From NCBI GenBank assembly GCA_000469685.2, contig LS997567.1:18559899-18623898 (forward strand): a stretch of DNA of 64,000 nucleotides, given 5' to 3'. Shown in pieces: positions 33,816 to 44,960 of this stretch. This DNA is from Haemonchus contortus. Its lineage: Eukaryota > Nematoda > Chromadorea > Rhabditida > Trichostrongylidae. Under the pieces are notes generated by a model, which was not told the origin of the DNA, made no database searches, and saw nothing but the letters and a program-made list of their open reading frames with translations. Made by a program: the position numbers and the translations under genes. Numbering within the stretch: the first letter of the stretch is position 1; every line of letters begins with the position of its first letter.

Positions 33816-35346
33816 CAGGGTGTCCCAAAATTATTGGCGCCGATTTATAGCAATATATTTGAAACTTCTCGGCTGGAAAAGACGATCAAATTGCTTTGCA
33901 CGCCAACTAACACTGTGCTACAACATGCTACAGTCGCATTTCGAAATATCCCCCATAAGCGCGGATAGAAGTCAAAGCTCGCTTCCGACTTGATCGCAAG
34001 TGGCACGTAGGCATCCTTCTTCGTTTCTTCACAGCCGTTCTTCAGCCTTTGCATTCTGAGACTCCAAACTGGGATTGCAAACTCGACAGGTCCTCTTCTA
34101 ATCAGGGACCATTCGTGGGAGTCAAGTGAGTCATGCTTTGGAAAATAGGATGACCATTCCTCTTCACCAATGAAGTCGGGCAGCTGCCGTCGGCACCACT
34201 CGCGGGCAAGCTTGGCTCTGTGGGCTGGAGTAACATCCTGCTGGAGGGACTACGAGATGTTTCAGAATACGTAGTCGGATCAGTGCTTCATTACTTCCAT
34301 CAGTACGCTGTTTGAGTACTGGTCTTGGGGTGTGTACCGATTCGTGCGATTCTGGTTGCGCGCGGCAAATTGCGCGGCGAAATTCGGTTGGATTCGAACG
34401 ACTCTTACGCCTATTATTGGGGCACAAACGTGAAGTAGAATAGTTGGGTATGGTTAGCTGATCCTACCAATCTACTCTACTTCAAGTTTGTGCTCCAGTA
34501 GTAGGCGTCAGAGTCGTTCAAATCATCGCGAATTCCACCGCGCAACTCGTCGCGCGCACCCAGAATCGCACGAATCGTGCGTCCCCCCTGGTCTTGGTCA
34601 ATTTTCACGCCTGCACACGAGAAACCCGAGCGGTTTACCCTAGCCAGTGATTTCCTTGTGAAACAACGTTTTACTGTTCTTATAGGAACCTTTTGGGAGA
34701 TATTACACGCTAGATGTTTCCTTCCGGAAAGCGAGCGTTTTGGATGTTAAGGGGTTTTATCGTTAAAAATTTTTTGACCAGAGAAAACGATGAAGGGTTG
34801 CGTGTCATCTTTCGAGTGGGTCTGCGAATTTCTGCACTTTTTGGCCCTGCGGTGTCTGTTGGGATTGGTATTGAAGCGAAATTTCTGCATATGACAGGAA
34901 TGGCAATGAAGCTTCTGCATGACATTCTTCCATCACGATAGTTCCTGTAAGCCGTGCCCGTTGAATTCCTTTTGATGGGTCACCCAGGATCCCGACCGAT
35001 TGGCAGACGGACCATTTTGATAGTCCCATCTTCAGAAACGTTGGCCATCCTACCTCTTTCCTGGTTTGCCTCTGATTCACTCTTCTTTTCTATATCGTTT
35101 AGTAGTCTCCTATATGTTTATTATATAAAAACCCAAGGAATTTCATAATGCGCTTCCACCTCTCGTGTATCCATAATTGCAAGTGGCATTGAATGAGCCT
35201 CCTCCATCTGAAAGATATTGTGAGTTTCACATCAGTAACCATGCATGTTGCAAGGAAACTTTCTTATGCAACTAATTAATAACAGGTAATGTGAATTTGA
35301 TAAATTATTTCTACCTCAGAAACTTCTCAATTTTTGGGACACCCTG
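33816..35346. mobile_element. Tc1-type element, 1531 bp, coding decayed
   Basis: TA at 33814-33815 and 35347-35348; termini CAGGGTGTCCCAAAATTAT and, in reverse, CAGGGTGTCCCAAAAATTG. Length suggests a former autonomous copy, but I find only short unconvincing minus-strand frames (for example 35080-34805 and 34427-34164). It holds a hairpin at 34338-34578. Confidence 0.75.
34338..34578. repeat. Inverted repeat, arms about 105 bp, loop about 25 bp
   Basis: CGATTCGTGCGATTCTGG...GGGGCACAAACGTGAAGTAG on the left is mirrored, with scattered mismatches, by CTACTTCAAGTTTGTGCTCC...CCAGAATCGCACGAATCG on the right. It lies in the middle of the Tc1-type element, consistent with an inverted internal duplication of the transposon. 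Confidence 0.85.
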
Positions 35347-35348
35347 TA

Positions 35349-37044
35349 AAAACTACGGCTATTCGAGGATAGGGGACGGAAGTTCTCCCCACTTCCCACG
35401 TTCGCTTTGCGGCATACGGCAAAATTTCTTGAGTTGTCCCGCGGCTTCAAACTGCAATTACCAATTGACAAGACGCAATCTTCTTCGTTGACTACCTTTC
35501 TTTTTTGACTTTCTTTTTCGTTTTTATGTTAATTAGACTTGACTGTTTGGAATGACTCCTCCTATGTTATCGGTGATCAAGACCGCACTGGAATTGAATG
35601 GAGCGGGCAGCAAGTTCAAGTAATTAAAGGACTCTCTAACTCACAGATTGCGCACTTCGATCTTCAATCGTATTTCTGCCATACGCAGCAGGTACGGCGA
35701 GCGCGACGCAAAGTTCGGAAAGAAGATAGAGAACCCCGAGGATGACTGTTCAAATGAAAGAAATCCTCAATTATCAAATCACAGTTTCAGGTAGCAAATT
35801 CGGCTTTTTAGCGGGAATTGGCCTCCAAAACTTAAATTACGGATCAATTCCAGCACTCTATTACGAAGCAACTCCTGCAATACTAAATAGCATAAAGAAA
35901 ATGAATGAAAGACCTCCCATCGTTAGTGTCTTATGTTCGGTGCGCTATCTGAAAAGCTAAAGGGAAGGTTTCCTTCCGAGGGAGCAATATCGTACCATTG
36001 TCTTCGCAGGAGCTAAAGTTAAAATTGTTCGCGTGCACCAGCTGTAGTGGTTCGGGGCAAACATTTTTGATAATGCATGTAGGCTTTGTAAACGACACTC
36101 TCGCTCATTGTTAATTTTTCTTTTTGATCTGTATATCGATCAATACTGATTGCGATAAACGACGCATATTAGCAGGCGTTGTTGTCATTGTTTCTGTACT
36201 GCTCTGGATTGCTGTTTAGCTCCGTTGCTTTTGTGTATGATTTTCTATTTCTTTGTTTAGTTAGCTGTGGTGGCCCCTCGTGATGATCAACAAGGTTTCC
36301 TTTTCACTGCAACTGTTTCTGAGATGGGCCCCTCTTTCATCTTGGGTTATGAAGCTGTCTCAGACGGAACAGCTAAGTACAGCAAAGCCATTAAACACAG
36401 CCGAAAAGCAGGACAATTCAAATACTAACGAGCGCTGGCCCAGCCATTTACCTGTTGATTAGAGCGTGCACTTAACAAGCGAGAGCGAGTCCAACTAACC
36501 GTTGGTAGTTGTCGATCGAAGGGTTCAGTTTGCTAGCGAAGGCTCGTGCAACCTATTGGTTGTTGTCAAGAGAGACCTGTAATTACATTTGGCTGCTAGC
36601 CCAATCGTTGAGTAATAACAACTAAATCAAGCAACCCGCTTGAATAAGTGCCGCAGGAGACAAAAATGTGATCACAGTGACACAACCTTATATATTCGTG
36701 TGGTCATGTTTATACAACCGTCGAATTGATAGCAAACAGACGCGCTTGGCAAGTTTTGAGCCTGCAGATATGCACTCACCAATTGACTCGGAGATACTAC
36801 CGCACACCCCAGAGTACCCAGAGGGACCTGAGATGAAAGAATCTAAAACAGGATAAGTAGCGAATCTTTTTCAGATTTTACAATAGCAGTGAAGTCATAG
36901 CGCTGCTACTCACAATAGCGATAAAGCGCGACATTGAGCTGTCTAAGACCATGCGTGCTTATCAGCGAAAAAGGGTATTGACAGTGGCAGTCGTTACGAA
37001 GCAAAGCGCCTTGCTGAAAGCGGCGGTGCCTATTGCATTCAGGG
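35349..37044. other. No recognised gene
   Basis: Two adjacent plus frames, 35539-35745 and 35742-35960, overlap slightly but have no domain I know. The remainder shows nothing I can support. Confidence 0.35.
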
Positions 37045-37438
37045 AATGTAGGATAAGTGCTGTTCAGTGCTGGTGAGTGCGTGTGTGTGAGTGGGTGCGA
37101 ACAGTGTATCCGACTGGAAATTCATAACTCCTGTTTCCTGAGACCTGGAGAGTTCAAATTTGGTAGGAGTACAGGCTGCAAAAAGGAATACTGATGGTAT
37201 GTGGCAGGCCTTGACTATGCAACGGGAAAGGGGAGGGGGAGCCCACTCGAAAATGGCGTATTCAGAAGTGGGGTGTTCAAATTTGGAACGAGTGCAGGCG
37301 GCAGATTTAAAGCACCGATGACAGGTAGTGGAAAGTGACTTCGCTAATGGGGGCAGGACGTGCACGAAGTGTCATCGTGAGTGAGTGTGCGGCGGGTCAT
37401 TTTTAACAGAAGGACGTAAGCCCGGATGATCTTACTGG
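37045..37438 (+). mobile_element. Decayed Helitron of the same family
   Basis: A TG-rich stretch (37070-37100) is followed by two or three diverged copies of the ~140-bp unit (ATTCATAACTCCTGTTTCC, GTTCAAATTTGGTAGGAG) and by an eroded hairpin (AAGCCCGGATGATC) ending CTGG at 37435-37438 before a T. The 5' TC/TATATAA head is not recognisable, so the left boundary is approximate. Confidence 0.5.
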
Positions 37439-37689
37439 TCTAAAATATGAGTGAAAATAAGTTCTTAGGCTGAATGCAACCATTTAGCAGCTTTTTACGT
37501 GAGAACGCTCTTATTGTATTCGTAACCCATCTTGCCCATCGAGAGACGCGATGGATCGTTTGATGAGGTTGTTGAGTGAAGAAAAAATGTCGAAAAAATG
37601 AGTTTCTCGATCTCAGCTCCACCCTCCAAAGATTCTGGCGATAGGCTATCGCGAGCTCGAGAACGCTTAGCTCACTGCGGATGAGTCTC

Positions 37690-38345
37690 CGACTGATCTT
37701 TTTATATTAGTAAGTTTCGCCCACTTTCCCCAGTACTACGTAGGACTTGATATTTAGATGATTCTGGACTTTTTGGAGCAAAATTATGAACATGTTCGGG
37801 GCTCCAAATATCCCAAACTTGAGCAATCTTCTCAGTAATACCGATCTTCGGGACAGATAGACAGAATCGATTCCTTCTCATACTGTAAGTAATGGTGATG
37901 ATTTCATAGGTAGTAAGTAATGGTGACTTGATATTTAAAATAATTTTAGGACGTTAAGGACGTCGTTGGAAAGAATCGTGAAATTTTAGCTTCCGAAGGA
38001 ATCGTGAATTTTGATCTTAGTTCTGCCCATCTCAGTGAATTCCCCGTCCACTTGGGGTGGACCACCCTCTCTTTAACAACAGTAGGCATTTGTTTTCCGA
38101 TTCTATTAAAACAGTTCGGGCAGATTCATGGCTGCTCGATGACAGCTCTGCTCACCTCAATGCTGATCACACCCTCCCAAATTTAACCACCCTTCCGATT
38201 TTAGCCCCCCTCCCCCTCTTTGTGCAAATCCTTCCTACTTCAGGGATACCAATTTTAATCTATAACCTCTAACCACCTTCACACATTCAGAATATTTTGA
38301 ACAGTGTTATGAAATTTCGATCTTAACCCTGTCCATCTGCCTGTC
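37690..38345. repeat. Dispersed repeat related to 6680-7340
   Basis: Shared phrases with 6680-6960 (ATGATTCTGGACT, GATTTCATAGG, TTAACCACC/TTCTTCAGCCTCTAAC-like text). A short internal tandem, TAGTAAGTAATGGTGA, occurs at 37880-37930. Non-coding. Confidence 0.45.
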
Positions 38346-38364
38346 AGGCGGAGCTAGTTGGGGA

Positions 38365-38530
38365 AGAATTCCAAGTCGAAGTGGCCATATGAAATGAAAC
38401 CTATGCTGCAGGACGTGTTTTTGGATGCTGATTATGAATCCGGCTTCCAAATTTGCCGAGAGATTCTCTGAACGGAATTTTGAGGGTGATTTCAGAAGTT
38501 TAACACAAGAGAACATAAATTACATGGGTG
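38365..38530 (+). repeat. Dispersed repeat, direct partner of 13605-13775
   Basis: See 13605-13775. It directly precedes the first recognisable gag sequence of the gypsy element and probably truncates it. Confidence 0.7.
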
Positions 38531-38559
38531 TACCCCGCTTCACGTCAAGAATAGTTCCT

Positions 38560-39860
38560 TTGACACGGTTGTCCAAGACCTGAAAACCGCATAAGACTCG
38601 AAAATCAAGAGTCTCGAGCGGAAGCACTGAGGGCGATGCGAATGATGAAGAAAAAGGAACATCAGTCAGTGGTGCAGTTCTGCCTCGAGCTGGAGCTTCT
38701 GTCATCGATAGCATACCCGAGCTGCGATATAGCAGCCTTTGCACTTATTCGAGCGGAAGTATTTCACGAGCAGTTTCGTGATTCGGGAGCGTACCACTTA
38801 TATTAGGTTGATGCATAATTATTGCGGATTTTTTCGCGGCTTTTTTTCTCCCGGTAGAATTTGTATACTGAATTCGGATTTTCTCTAGAAATGATCTACT
38901 TGATTTCCTCTACAAAACTGTACCTAGAAAACCATCCTCATTTTCGCGTAATTATGCTTTACTTTTTCGAGAAATGTTGGAAGGTGGCACACTCATTCCG
39001 TGATCCCAGTAACTTTTTTAAACAAATTTTATCAATGAAACGACAAAAATACTGAGCAAAAACATGCTCAAATAATTACTCTGGAACTCATCCACCGCTT
39101 TCGTCAAGCACTGCTTCCTATTGGCTAGATAGTCGGATTGCAAAAGCGGAGAAGTTTTCATCTTTGGGGGCGATCCACGCCTTGATATCGGGGCATCAAG
39201 TCATCCAAATCTACGGAAGTTCTATTCACTAGCCACAATCCAGCGAACGGTTAACGAGATAATCCATAGAAGTTTCTGCTGGTCCATATGTCAGATTTAG
39301 GGGCAGATCTCATTTCTTGGTTGACTTTGGCTGATTGTTCCACCGCCGAAAAGTTACTGAGATCGCGGAATGACTTTACCACCTTCCCACCTTTCTTGAA
39401 GCAGTAGAGCCTAATATCGCGAATATGCGGACCGTTTTCTAGGCACCCTTTTGTAGAGGAAATCAAGTAGATCATTTCTAGAGAAAACCCGAATTCAATA
39501 TACAAATTCTACCGGGAGAAAAAAAGCCGCGAAAAAATCCGCAATAATTATGCATCAACCTAATATGAAATCCTAACCAATGAAGAACGGTATCACGTCC
39601 ATGAGTGTATGAAGGACGCTGCATCGCGCATCGAGCACAGAGACGATATGACTTCAATGAACAGAAGCTGAATAAACGTGAAAGGAGCTGACCAGGATTT
39701 AAACAACAAACAGCTCCAAAAAAGTCCGTTACTTTGACTCCGGACGTAGGAGTTTCAAGGAAGAGCAACCGGAGGTGGTTGAGAAGAAACCCAACACAGT
39801 CAAGTGTGCAAGATGTGGCAAGAAAATGCACAGCACAGAAGAGTGTTGGTCAAAAAAGGA
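38560..39860 (+). pseudogene. Gypsy gag C-terminal part with zinc knuckle
   Basis: An open frame at about 38590-38802 contains MMKKKEHQSVVQFCLELELL, a capsid-like helical segment. After the MITE the same frame resumes at 39566 and ends at a stop near 39672. Farther on, CARCGKKMHSTEEC at about 39809-39850 is a CX2CX4HX4C zinc knuckle of a nucleocapsid domain. The N-terminal half is absent. Confidence 0.75.
38803..39563. mobile_element. Mariner-derived foldback MITE, 761 bp, arms about 210 bp
   Basis: TA at 38801-38802 and 39564-39565. The termini TTAGGTTGATGCATAATTAT are mirrored, and the mirror continues for about 210 bases on each side, taking in a sequence that resembles a mariner transposase N-terminus (EMIYLISSTK...LENHPHFRV on the plus strand, the equivalent on the minus strand). 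The middle (39020-39350) matches the MITE at 56680, which lacks this extended left arm. Confidence 0.88.
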
Positions 39861-39902
39861 CAGAAGAGAGGTAGGTAATTCTTCCAGCGCTACACTGAAA
39901 AG

Positions 39903-40481
39903 GTGGTCCAGCACCGCAACACGCCAGGCACGAATGTGTGTAGCCTAGTAGGCCCGAAGCATATGGTCAAGCTGCAGTGTCTAGGGTTAGAGATAATTGC
40001 TGTGATCGACACTGGATCGCAGATAACCATTATGCCACTAAGCTTCCTGCTTAAAGCGAAAAGAGCAGGAGCAGATGTCGACACCCTCTGTAAAGAGGTA
40101 AAAGCCCGAGATATGGAAGTCTTTGATGCTTCAGGAAATCTGATGAACTTCTTAGGGTGCATGGAGACAGAGTTGAAACTCTTTGGAGGAAGAATAAGCC
40201 TCGTCCAAATGCGCGTAAACCGACTCAAAGATGAGGTCTTGCCACTAGGAACAAACGCTTTAGAGGCGTTCGGGATAAAAATACTGATCTCTCCAGGAAA
40301 CGAAGTACAAACTCATTGCAGTGACAAGACGGAGGGCGCACGGGGAAAGAATCGCCATAGTCGGAATTCAAACGTACCACAAAAAGCGCTTATGGCCGTC
40401 GTAAAAACGAGATCATATGTAAAACCAAAAAGTTGCAGTAGAGTGCAAGTGAGATGCGAACAGTATCAAAAGATGCAGTAG
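39903..40481 (+). pseudogene. Gypsy aspartic protease region
   Basis: IAVIDTGSQITIMP (about 39990-40035) is the retropepsin DTG catalytic motif with its following beta strand; AFGIKIL near 40275 corresponds to the region of the second conserved hydrophobic-G motif. The frame is open for 192 codons to TAG at 40479. In other gypsy elements this region is fused to the polymerase; here a stop separates them. Confidence 0.8.
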
Positions 40482-40498
40482 TATAGTCACAGAACCGC

Positions 40499-41420
40499 TT
40501 GGTCGAGAGTGGGGTGTGCTCAGTATCTGAAAAAGGAGTGGCTGAAGTGCCAGTCTTCAACAATCTCTATGAGCCGGTAATCTTCAAAGAAGGAGAAGAA
40601 ATCGGCGAGTTCGCACCACAAATGGGTGGATTCTCGGCTGGATTCTCCAAATCAGACATGCTGGAGTTTTCAAAAGAGTGTACTACAGAGCGGAGGCTTG
40701 GATGGAGACGCTCCTTGACCATCTAAGCGCAAACAGGAAATCTGGAGAGCTCCCTCAGAAGTTGAGAATGCTGGTCCAGAAGTTCGTTGATGTATTTGCT
40801 GTCAGCGACCACAAACTAACGCAAACCGACCTGGTTCAGCACGACATCGACACAGGAAATACAAAGCCAATTAAGCAGAACGTCCGCCCAGTTCCGCGAG
40901 AAGTCCAGCCGGAATTCAAAGCCACACTAAGCGACTTGGAAGCTAGAGGCGTTATCGCGAAGTCAAATGGTGCAAAAGGAGGACAAAACATTGAGACTGC
41001 ATCGAATACAGAGTTCTCAACAAACATACTCTACAAGATTCATATCCGTTGCCGACGATCGACATTGTACTGCAGAGCCTAACGGGCAAGAAATACTTCA
41101 GTACACTCGACATGGCATATGATTATTGGCAGCTAAAGCTTAGCAGTGACGCACAAAGAGCGCGTTCACCACTCCAGAAGGTTTGTTCGAGTTCAAAGTC
41201 CAGCCATTTGGATTGAGTACGTCCCAGCCATTGGAAGGTTGATGGATATGGTTCTGTGTGAGGTGAAAGGGGATGAAGCTTTTGTATGTATCGACGGCAT
41301 ACTGGTAGCAACTGAGAGTGAGGAAAGGCATCTCGAAATTCTAAGAAAAGTCTCCTGCTTTTCGGAAGGCTAACCTAAAACTGAAGCCCAAAAAATGCAC
41401 ACTGCTCGAGAATAACGTGG
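40499..41420 (+). pseudogene. Gypsy reverse transcriptase
   Basis: HDIDTGNTKPIKQNVRPVPR and LEARGVIAKSNG (40840-40970) are the conserved start of the fingers. The motif-A region (FSTLDMAYDYWQL, about 41097-41135) is in a different frame and the GLFEFKVQPFG piece (about 41180-41215) in yet another. Motif C reads CIDG at 41287-41298 in place of the usual [YF]xDD, so the second catalytic aspartate is lost. Several frameshifts are present. Confidence 0.85.
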
Positions 41421-42110
41421 CATTCTTAGGACATGTTCTGAACGAAAGTGGGATGAAAACCGATCCAAAGGTCGGAAAAGTGAGAAACTATGCTCAGCCG
41501 AATAACATTGCAGAACTATGCACATTCCTTAGATGTGCGGCTACTATGGAAAATTTATCCTTAACCTTCCAAAGATCGCAGAGAAGCTCTTCGAGCTAAT
41601 GAGCTCGCGCGGGCCTTTCTGTTGGAAGGATGAGCACAACAAAGCTTCTGAAAACTCGAAAAATGCAATCACGAGCGGTCCGATGCCGGGACACCCTAAT
41701 GTGCAAACGGACCGGTCGGACGAAAAGTCCTACATCATATACACTGATGCAAGCACTCACGGAGTTGGCGCTGTCCTCTGCTAGGAAGGCGATGACAAGA
41801 TGATCCAACCGCAGTGAAAGACTGTCCAAAGCGGAAGAACGGTATCACGTTACCGATCTCGAAGCATTAGCTATAGTTTTCGCATTAAAAAATTTCACTT
41901 CTTCGTGTTCGGTGTGAAAATGTTCGGTGCAAAAACCATAGTGTGCCGGACCACCAACCACTTACAACTCCGTTTAAACGATCTAATGTCTCACCGAGAG
42001 TGATACGGCCCTGAAAATGCAGTCGTACCAGCTGGAGATCGAATACGTCAAAGGCGAAGCCAATCGCGTAGCCGATGCGTTATCTAGGGGACTGACTAAA
42101 AGCGTAGAGG
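41420..42110 (+). pseudogene. Gypsy connection and RNase H region
   Basis: AFLGHVLNESGMKTDPKVGK (about 41417-41477) is the RT thumb/connection; YIIYTDASTHGVGAVLC (about 41732-41782) carries the first RNase H aspartate and ends at a TAG; an altered-frame piece around 41830-41900 and IEYVKGEANRVADALSRGL (about 42035-42090) complete the domain with its final aspartate. Frames change at least twice. Confidence 0.85.
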
Positions 42111-42711
42111 CCCAAAATGATGACGTAGATCTCGTCAAAGTCGTAACCTCGGTACAAAACGAGAAGAGGTGGTTCGAAGAGCTGCAACAAAACCCAGACT
42201 ACGGATGCTTGATAACAAAGCTACAGCAAGGGATAGACCTCGATGAAGTAAGGCTGCCGAGGCATGAAAAAACTTGGAGATCTATTTTATCTATACTTGG
42301 AGATCGAAACTTATCTCCTTGCTGGCAGGGCACTGTTCGAGCGCGCAGCGTTCGATGAGGCACAATCAGGATGCTGGCAGAGCACTTCAATGCCCGAAAA
42401 ATCTTTCAGAGACTCAGGAGAGAAGTCTTTTGGGAAGATATCGCATTTTGGTGCAAACAATGCCGTGACCGTTTCCTAACAAACAATCGAAAAGATTGCG
42501 TCACACCACTGCAGCCGTTAATCGTGACGAAGCCATGTGAGATCATAGGAGTCGACGTGCTAGAAGTCGGATTGTCAACAAGCGGCAACAGATACCTAGT
42601 GGTTGTAAGTGGCTAGCAGCCTATCCAACCCCGACAAAATCGGCAGAAGATATAGCCCGACTAGTGTTCGGCAGATGGATCTGTGAAGGAGGCAGGTGGC
42701 CAAAAACTATA

Positions 42712-43892
42712 CAGGTGCGCCATAGATATGGTTACAAAATAATTGGGCTACAAAAACCGCAGTTCATATTGATACATGGTGAATTCAAATGAGTTATTTA
42801 CTGTGCATCACATCTACAAAAGAACCCACGGTCATCTTATATAACTGTCTGCTGCACTAATTATAGCTCAAAGATGCTTCGGCCACTCCTCGACGGCCGC
42901 ACGTAGAGTTTCTTGAGAAACTCCAGCAATTGTTTCCTATGAGCAGAAATAGTGGTGCGCTATGAAGCGCAGGCTTTCCTCTCTAGTATGAACTGAATCC
43001 AGCAACCCATCACATCGTGGTCCGGGAAATTCTTAAGAGGATAGAGAGCTGGGAGAAAGTCGCGAACATTCCCTCAGCACCAGTCCTATCTCTTCCCATG
43101 CGTGAGGAAGGGCGCCGCAGTTTTCAAATCGTATCCCTGGAAAAATCTTTGACCCTCAGCTGTATCCTTTCAGGAAACCCCTTCATAAAGAGTTTCGGAT
43201 TGAATTTTGTACTTTTTTTTCAACCAAAATTTGCGATATCGCTCTGATGGTGGAGTTTCTAACAAAAACTATCATCAAAGAGGAGAATGCTACAAGAGGC
43301 GATCTGACTCTTCTCAGCGGCTTCAGCACTCGAAATGTGAAATATATGTATACTTTGGGGGCGCGCAAGTAGCGAACGACTTTTTTTCCTCTTCAACTTC
43401 TTCTCGTGAAAAAGCTTACAAAGCTTCTTAATCTTATTCAGATACAATTGTATTTACTCTTAGTGGACTCCTTCCATTGGATTAGAACATACAAACATAT
43501 CAGCAATCCTTTTTCTCGCATTTCGGTAGGTTTTGCAGCGTATTCCTTCCCAATTCTATTCGGAAAAGGGGTTGTATGTGAGGCAAAATGACCGATTTCT
43601 GGTTTGTCCCGACCTGTCTACGCATCGCGATTCGAGAGAGTGTTCGCGGGTGAAATGTTGAAACGAGGAGAGATTGCGGAAATCACCAAATTGCAGGCAA
43701 GGAAGGAGCGGCCGATGGGTGTCTGCGAGGCTCCGCCGTTTTCCGAAATCTGACGAATTGGGAGCACCAAAGTAGATATGTAGTCTAAGGTATATCATTA
43801 ACATAAGGGAAGGTGCAGATTTGGAGAAACCCTCCGAACAAGAAAATTTCGGACGTCCGAAAAGTTGTTACCATATTAATGTCGCACTCTGT
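42712..43892. mobile_element. Tc1-type element in integrase, 1181 bp
   Basis: TA at 42710-42711 and 43893-43894; termini CAGGTGCGCCATAGATATGG and, in reverse, CAGAGTGCGACATTAATATGG. Interior coding is decayed; a minus-strand patch near 42860-42935 resembles a Tc1 C-terminal segment. Borders are confirmed by the host integrase frame, which is continuous when the element and one TA are taken out. Confidence 0.82.
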
Positions 43893-43992
43893 ATTATCGA
43901 ATCAAGGGAAAGAATTCGAGAACGATGTGATGGAAGCACTTTGCCGACCCGCGAAAACGGTGTAACAGAGAGAGACAACCAAACGCTGTTAA

Positions 43993-44557
43993 CACGTTGA
44001 CGACGAGAGCGTTTTTCGTTTGCGCGTTAACGGGACGAGAGCGTTCGAAGACGCTGACTAAGCGTCGGTTACCATTGGCGGACCTCGTCCCACGGGATAG
44101 GCACCTATTGAATTTGCTGTATTCATGAGTAATAAGATTCTACTTGTGTAAAACAAGTAAAAACACTTGGAAATAAAAGAAAACTTGTATTCTGTCAAGA
44201 TTCGGTGAATTCTCCAGAATCAGGGGCTTTGTAGACCATTTCGGTGTATGAGGCTTTGAATCGTGAACATTCATAAAAAGCACTATTTAAACGTTTGGCG
44301 GAATAAGATTAGACGTAAGGCGCCAATTGTTGGAAGGAGTTCAAATTTTAATTGTTATCTGATGTGATGTATGACTCCTGACTCGATGCTTAATATTTCC
44401 ATAGAAGACCGTAGATTTAGACGGATCATGAGTCGACGCTAAAGTTAGTGAGTAAATAAGTAAATGTAAAATATGAAACAAAACAGTCTGAGAATTTCTT
44501 TATTTGGCTGACTTACAGTACTGTCGGTCACCATTGACCGACATTGTCGTCACCGTG
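43993..44557. mobile_element. TTAA-flanked (piggyBac-type) MITE in integrase, 565 bp
   Basis: TTAA at 43989-43992 and 44558-44561. Ends CACGTTGACGACGAGAGCG and, in reverse, CACGGTGACGACAATG. A perfect hairpin GTCGGTCA-CCAT-TGACCGAC lies near the right end, and the left subterminal part has a GGGAC...GTCCC mirrored frame like the MITE at 54021. The integrase frame is continuous across it once one TTAA is removed, which fixes both borders. Confidence 0.85.
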
Positions 44558-44960
44558 TTAAGGATGCTGAAGAAGCGAGGTGGAATAACAGCACAGTGGG
44601 ATAAGATGATCTCGAATGTTACGTATATATTTAATGTAAGCCGCATGCAGCCACAGGCGAGAGTCCATTTTTCGCTCTCCATGGGTTTGACCCCGTATAC
44701 CCATCAAATGTGATACCTGCCAGCGAAATATCGTCTTATCAGATAGACATGGACGACTATCGTTCCGGAATGATGTCTGGATTGAAGCTAACGCAAGACC
44801 TCATAAAGAGAAAAGTGAGAAGAAAGAGAGGAACAGTAATGGTGCATAGCGTTAACATCAGTGAGAGACGTCGTTTCAGGCGCTACGCAAAGCAGCTCAC
44901 TCTGACAGACGGAGACTTCAATGGATTCCGTCTCTCGGTGCTAGTTCGTTGTTAACGGAC

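Larger units (their letters stand above)
38560..44960 (+). mobile_element. Ty3/gypsy-type LTR retrotransposon, dead and 5'-truncated
   Basis: Gag, protease, reverse transcriptase, RNase H and integrase follow in that order, the Ty3/gypsy arrangement. Three DNA elements sit inside: a mariner-type MITE in gag (38803-39563), a Tc1-type element in integrase (42712-43892) and a TTAA MITE in integrase (43993-44557). I could not find LTRs; the left part is missing beyond a dispersed repeat, and the right boundary is unknown. Point mutations, stops and frameshifts show that it is inactive. Confidence 0.85.
42260..44960 (+). pseudogene. Gypsy integrase, split by two DNA transposons
   Basis: The N-terminal zinc-binding area (FWCKQC near 42445-42460) and the first catalytic D (IIGVDVLEVG, about 42543-42572) lie before the Tc1-type insertion. 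The second catalytic region, at about 43896-43915, reads SNQGKEF where D is expected in place of N. The last catalytic E region lies just before 43989. After the TTAA MITE the frame resumes (RGGITAQWDKMISNVTYIFN) and runs to about 44710, then a shifted basic tail. Removing each insert with one copy of its target duplication restores the reading frame exactly. Confidence 0.85.
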
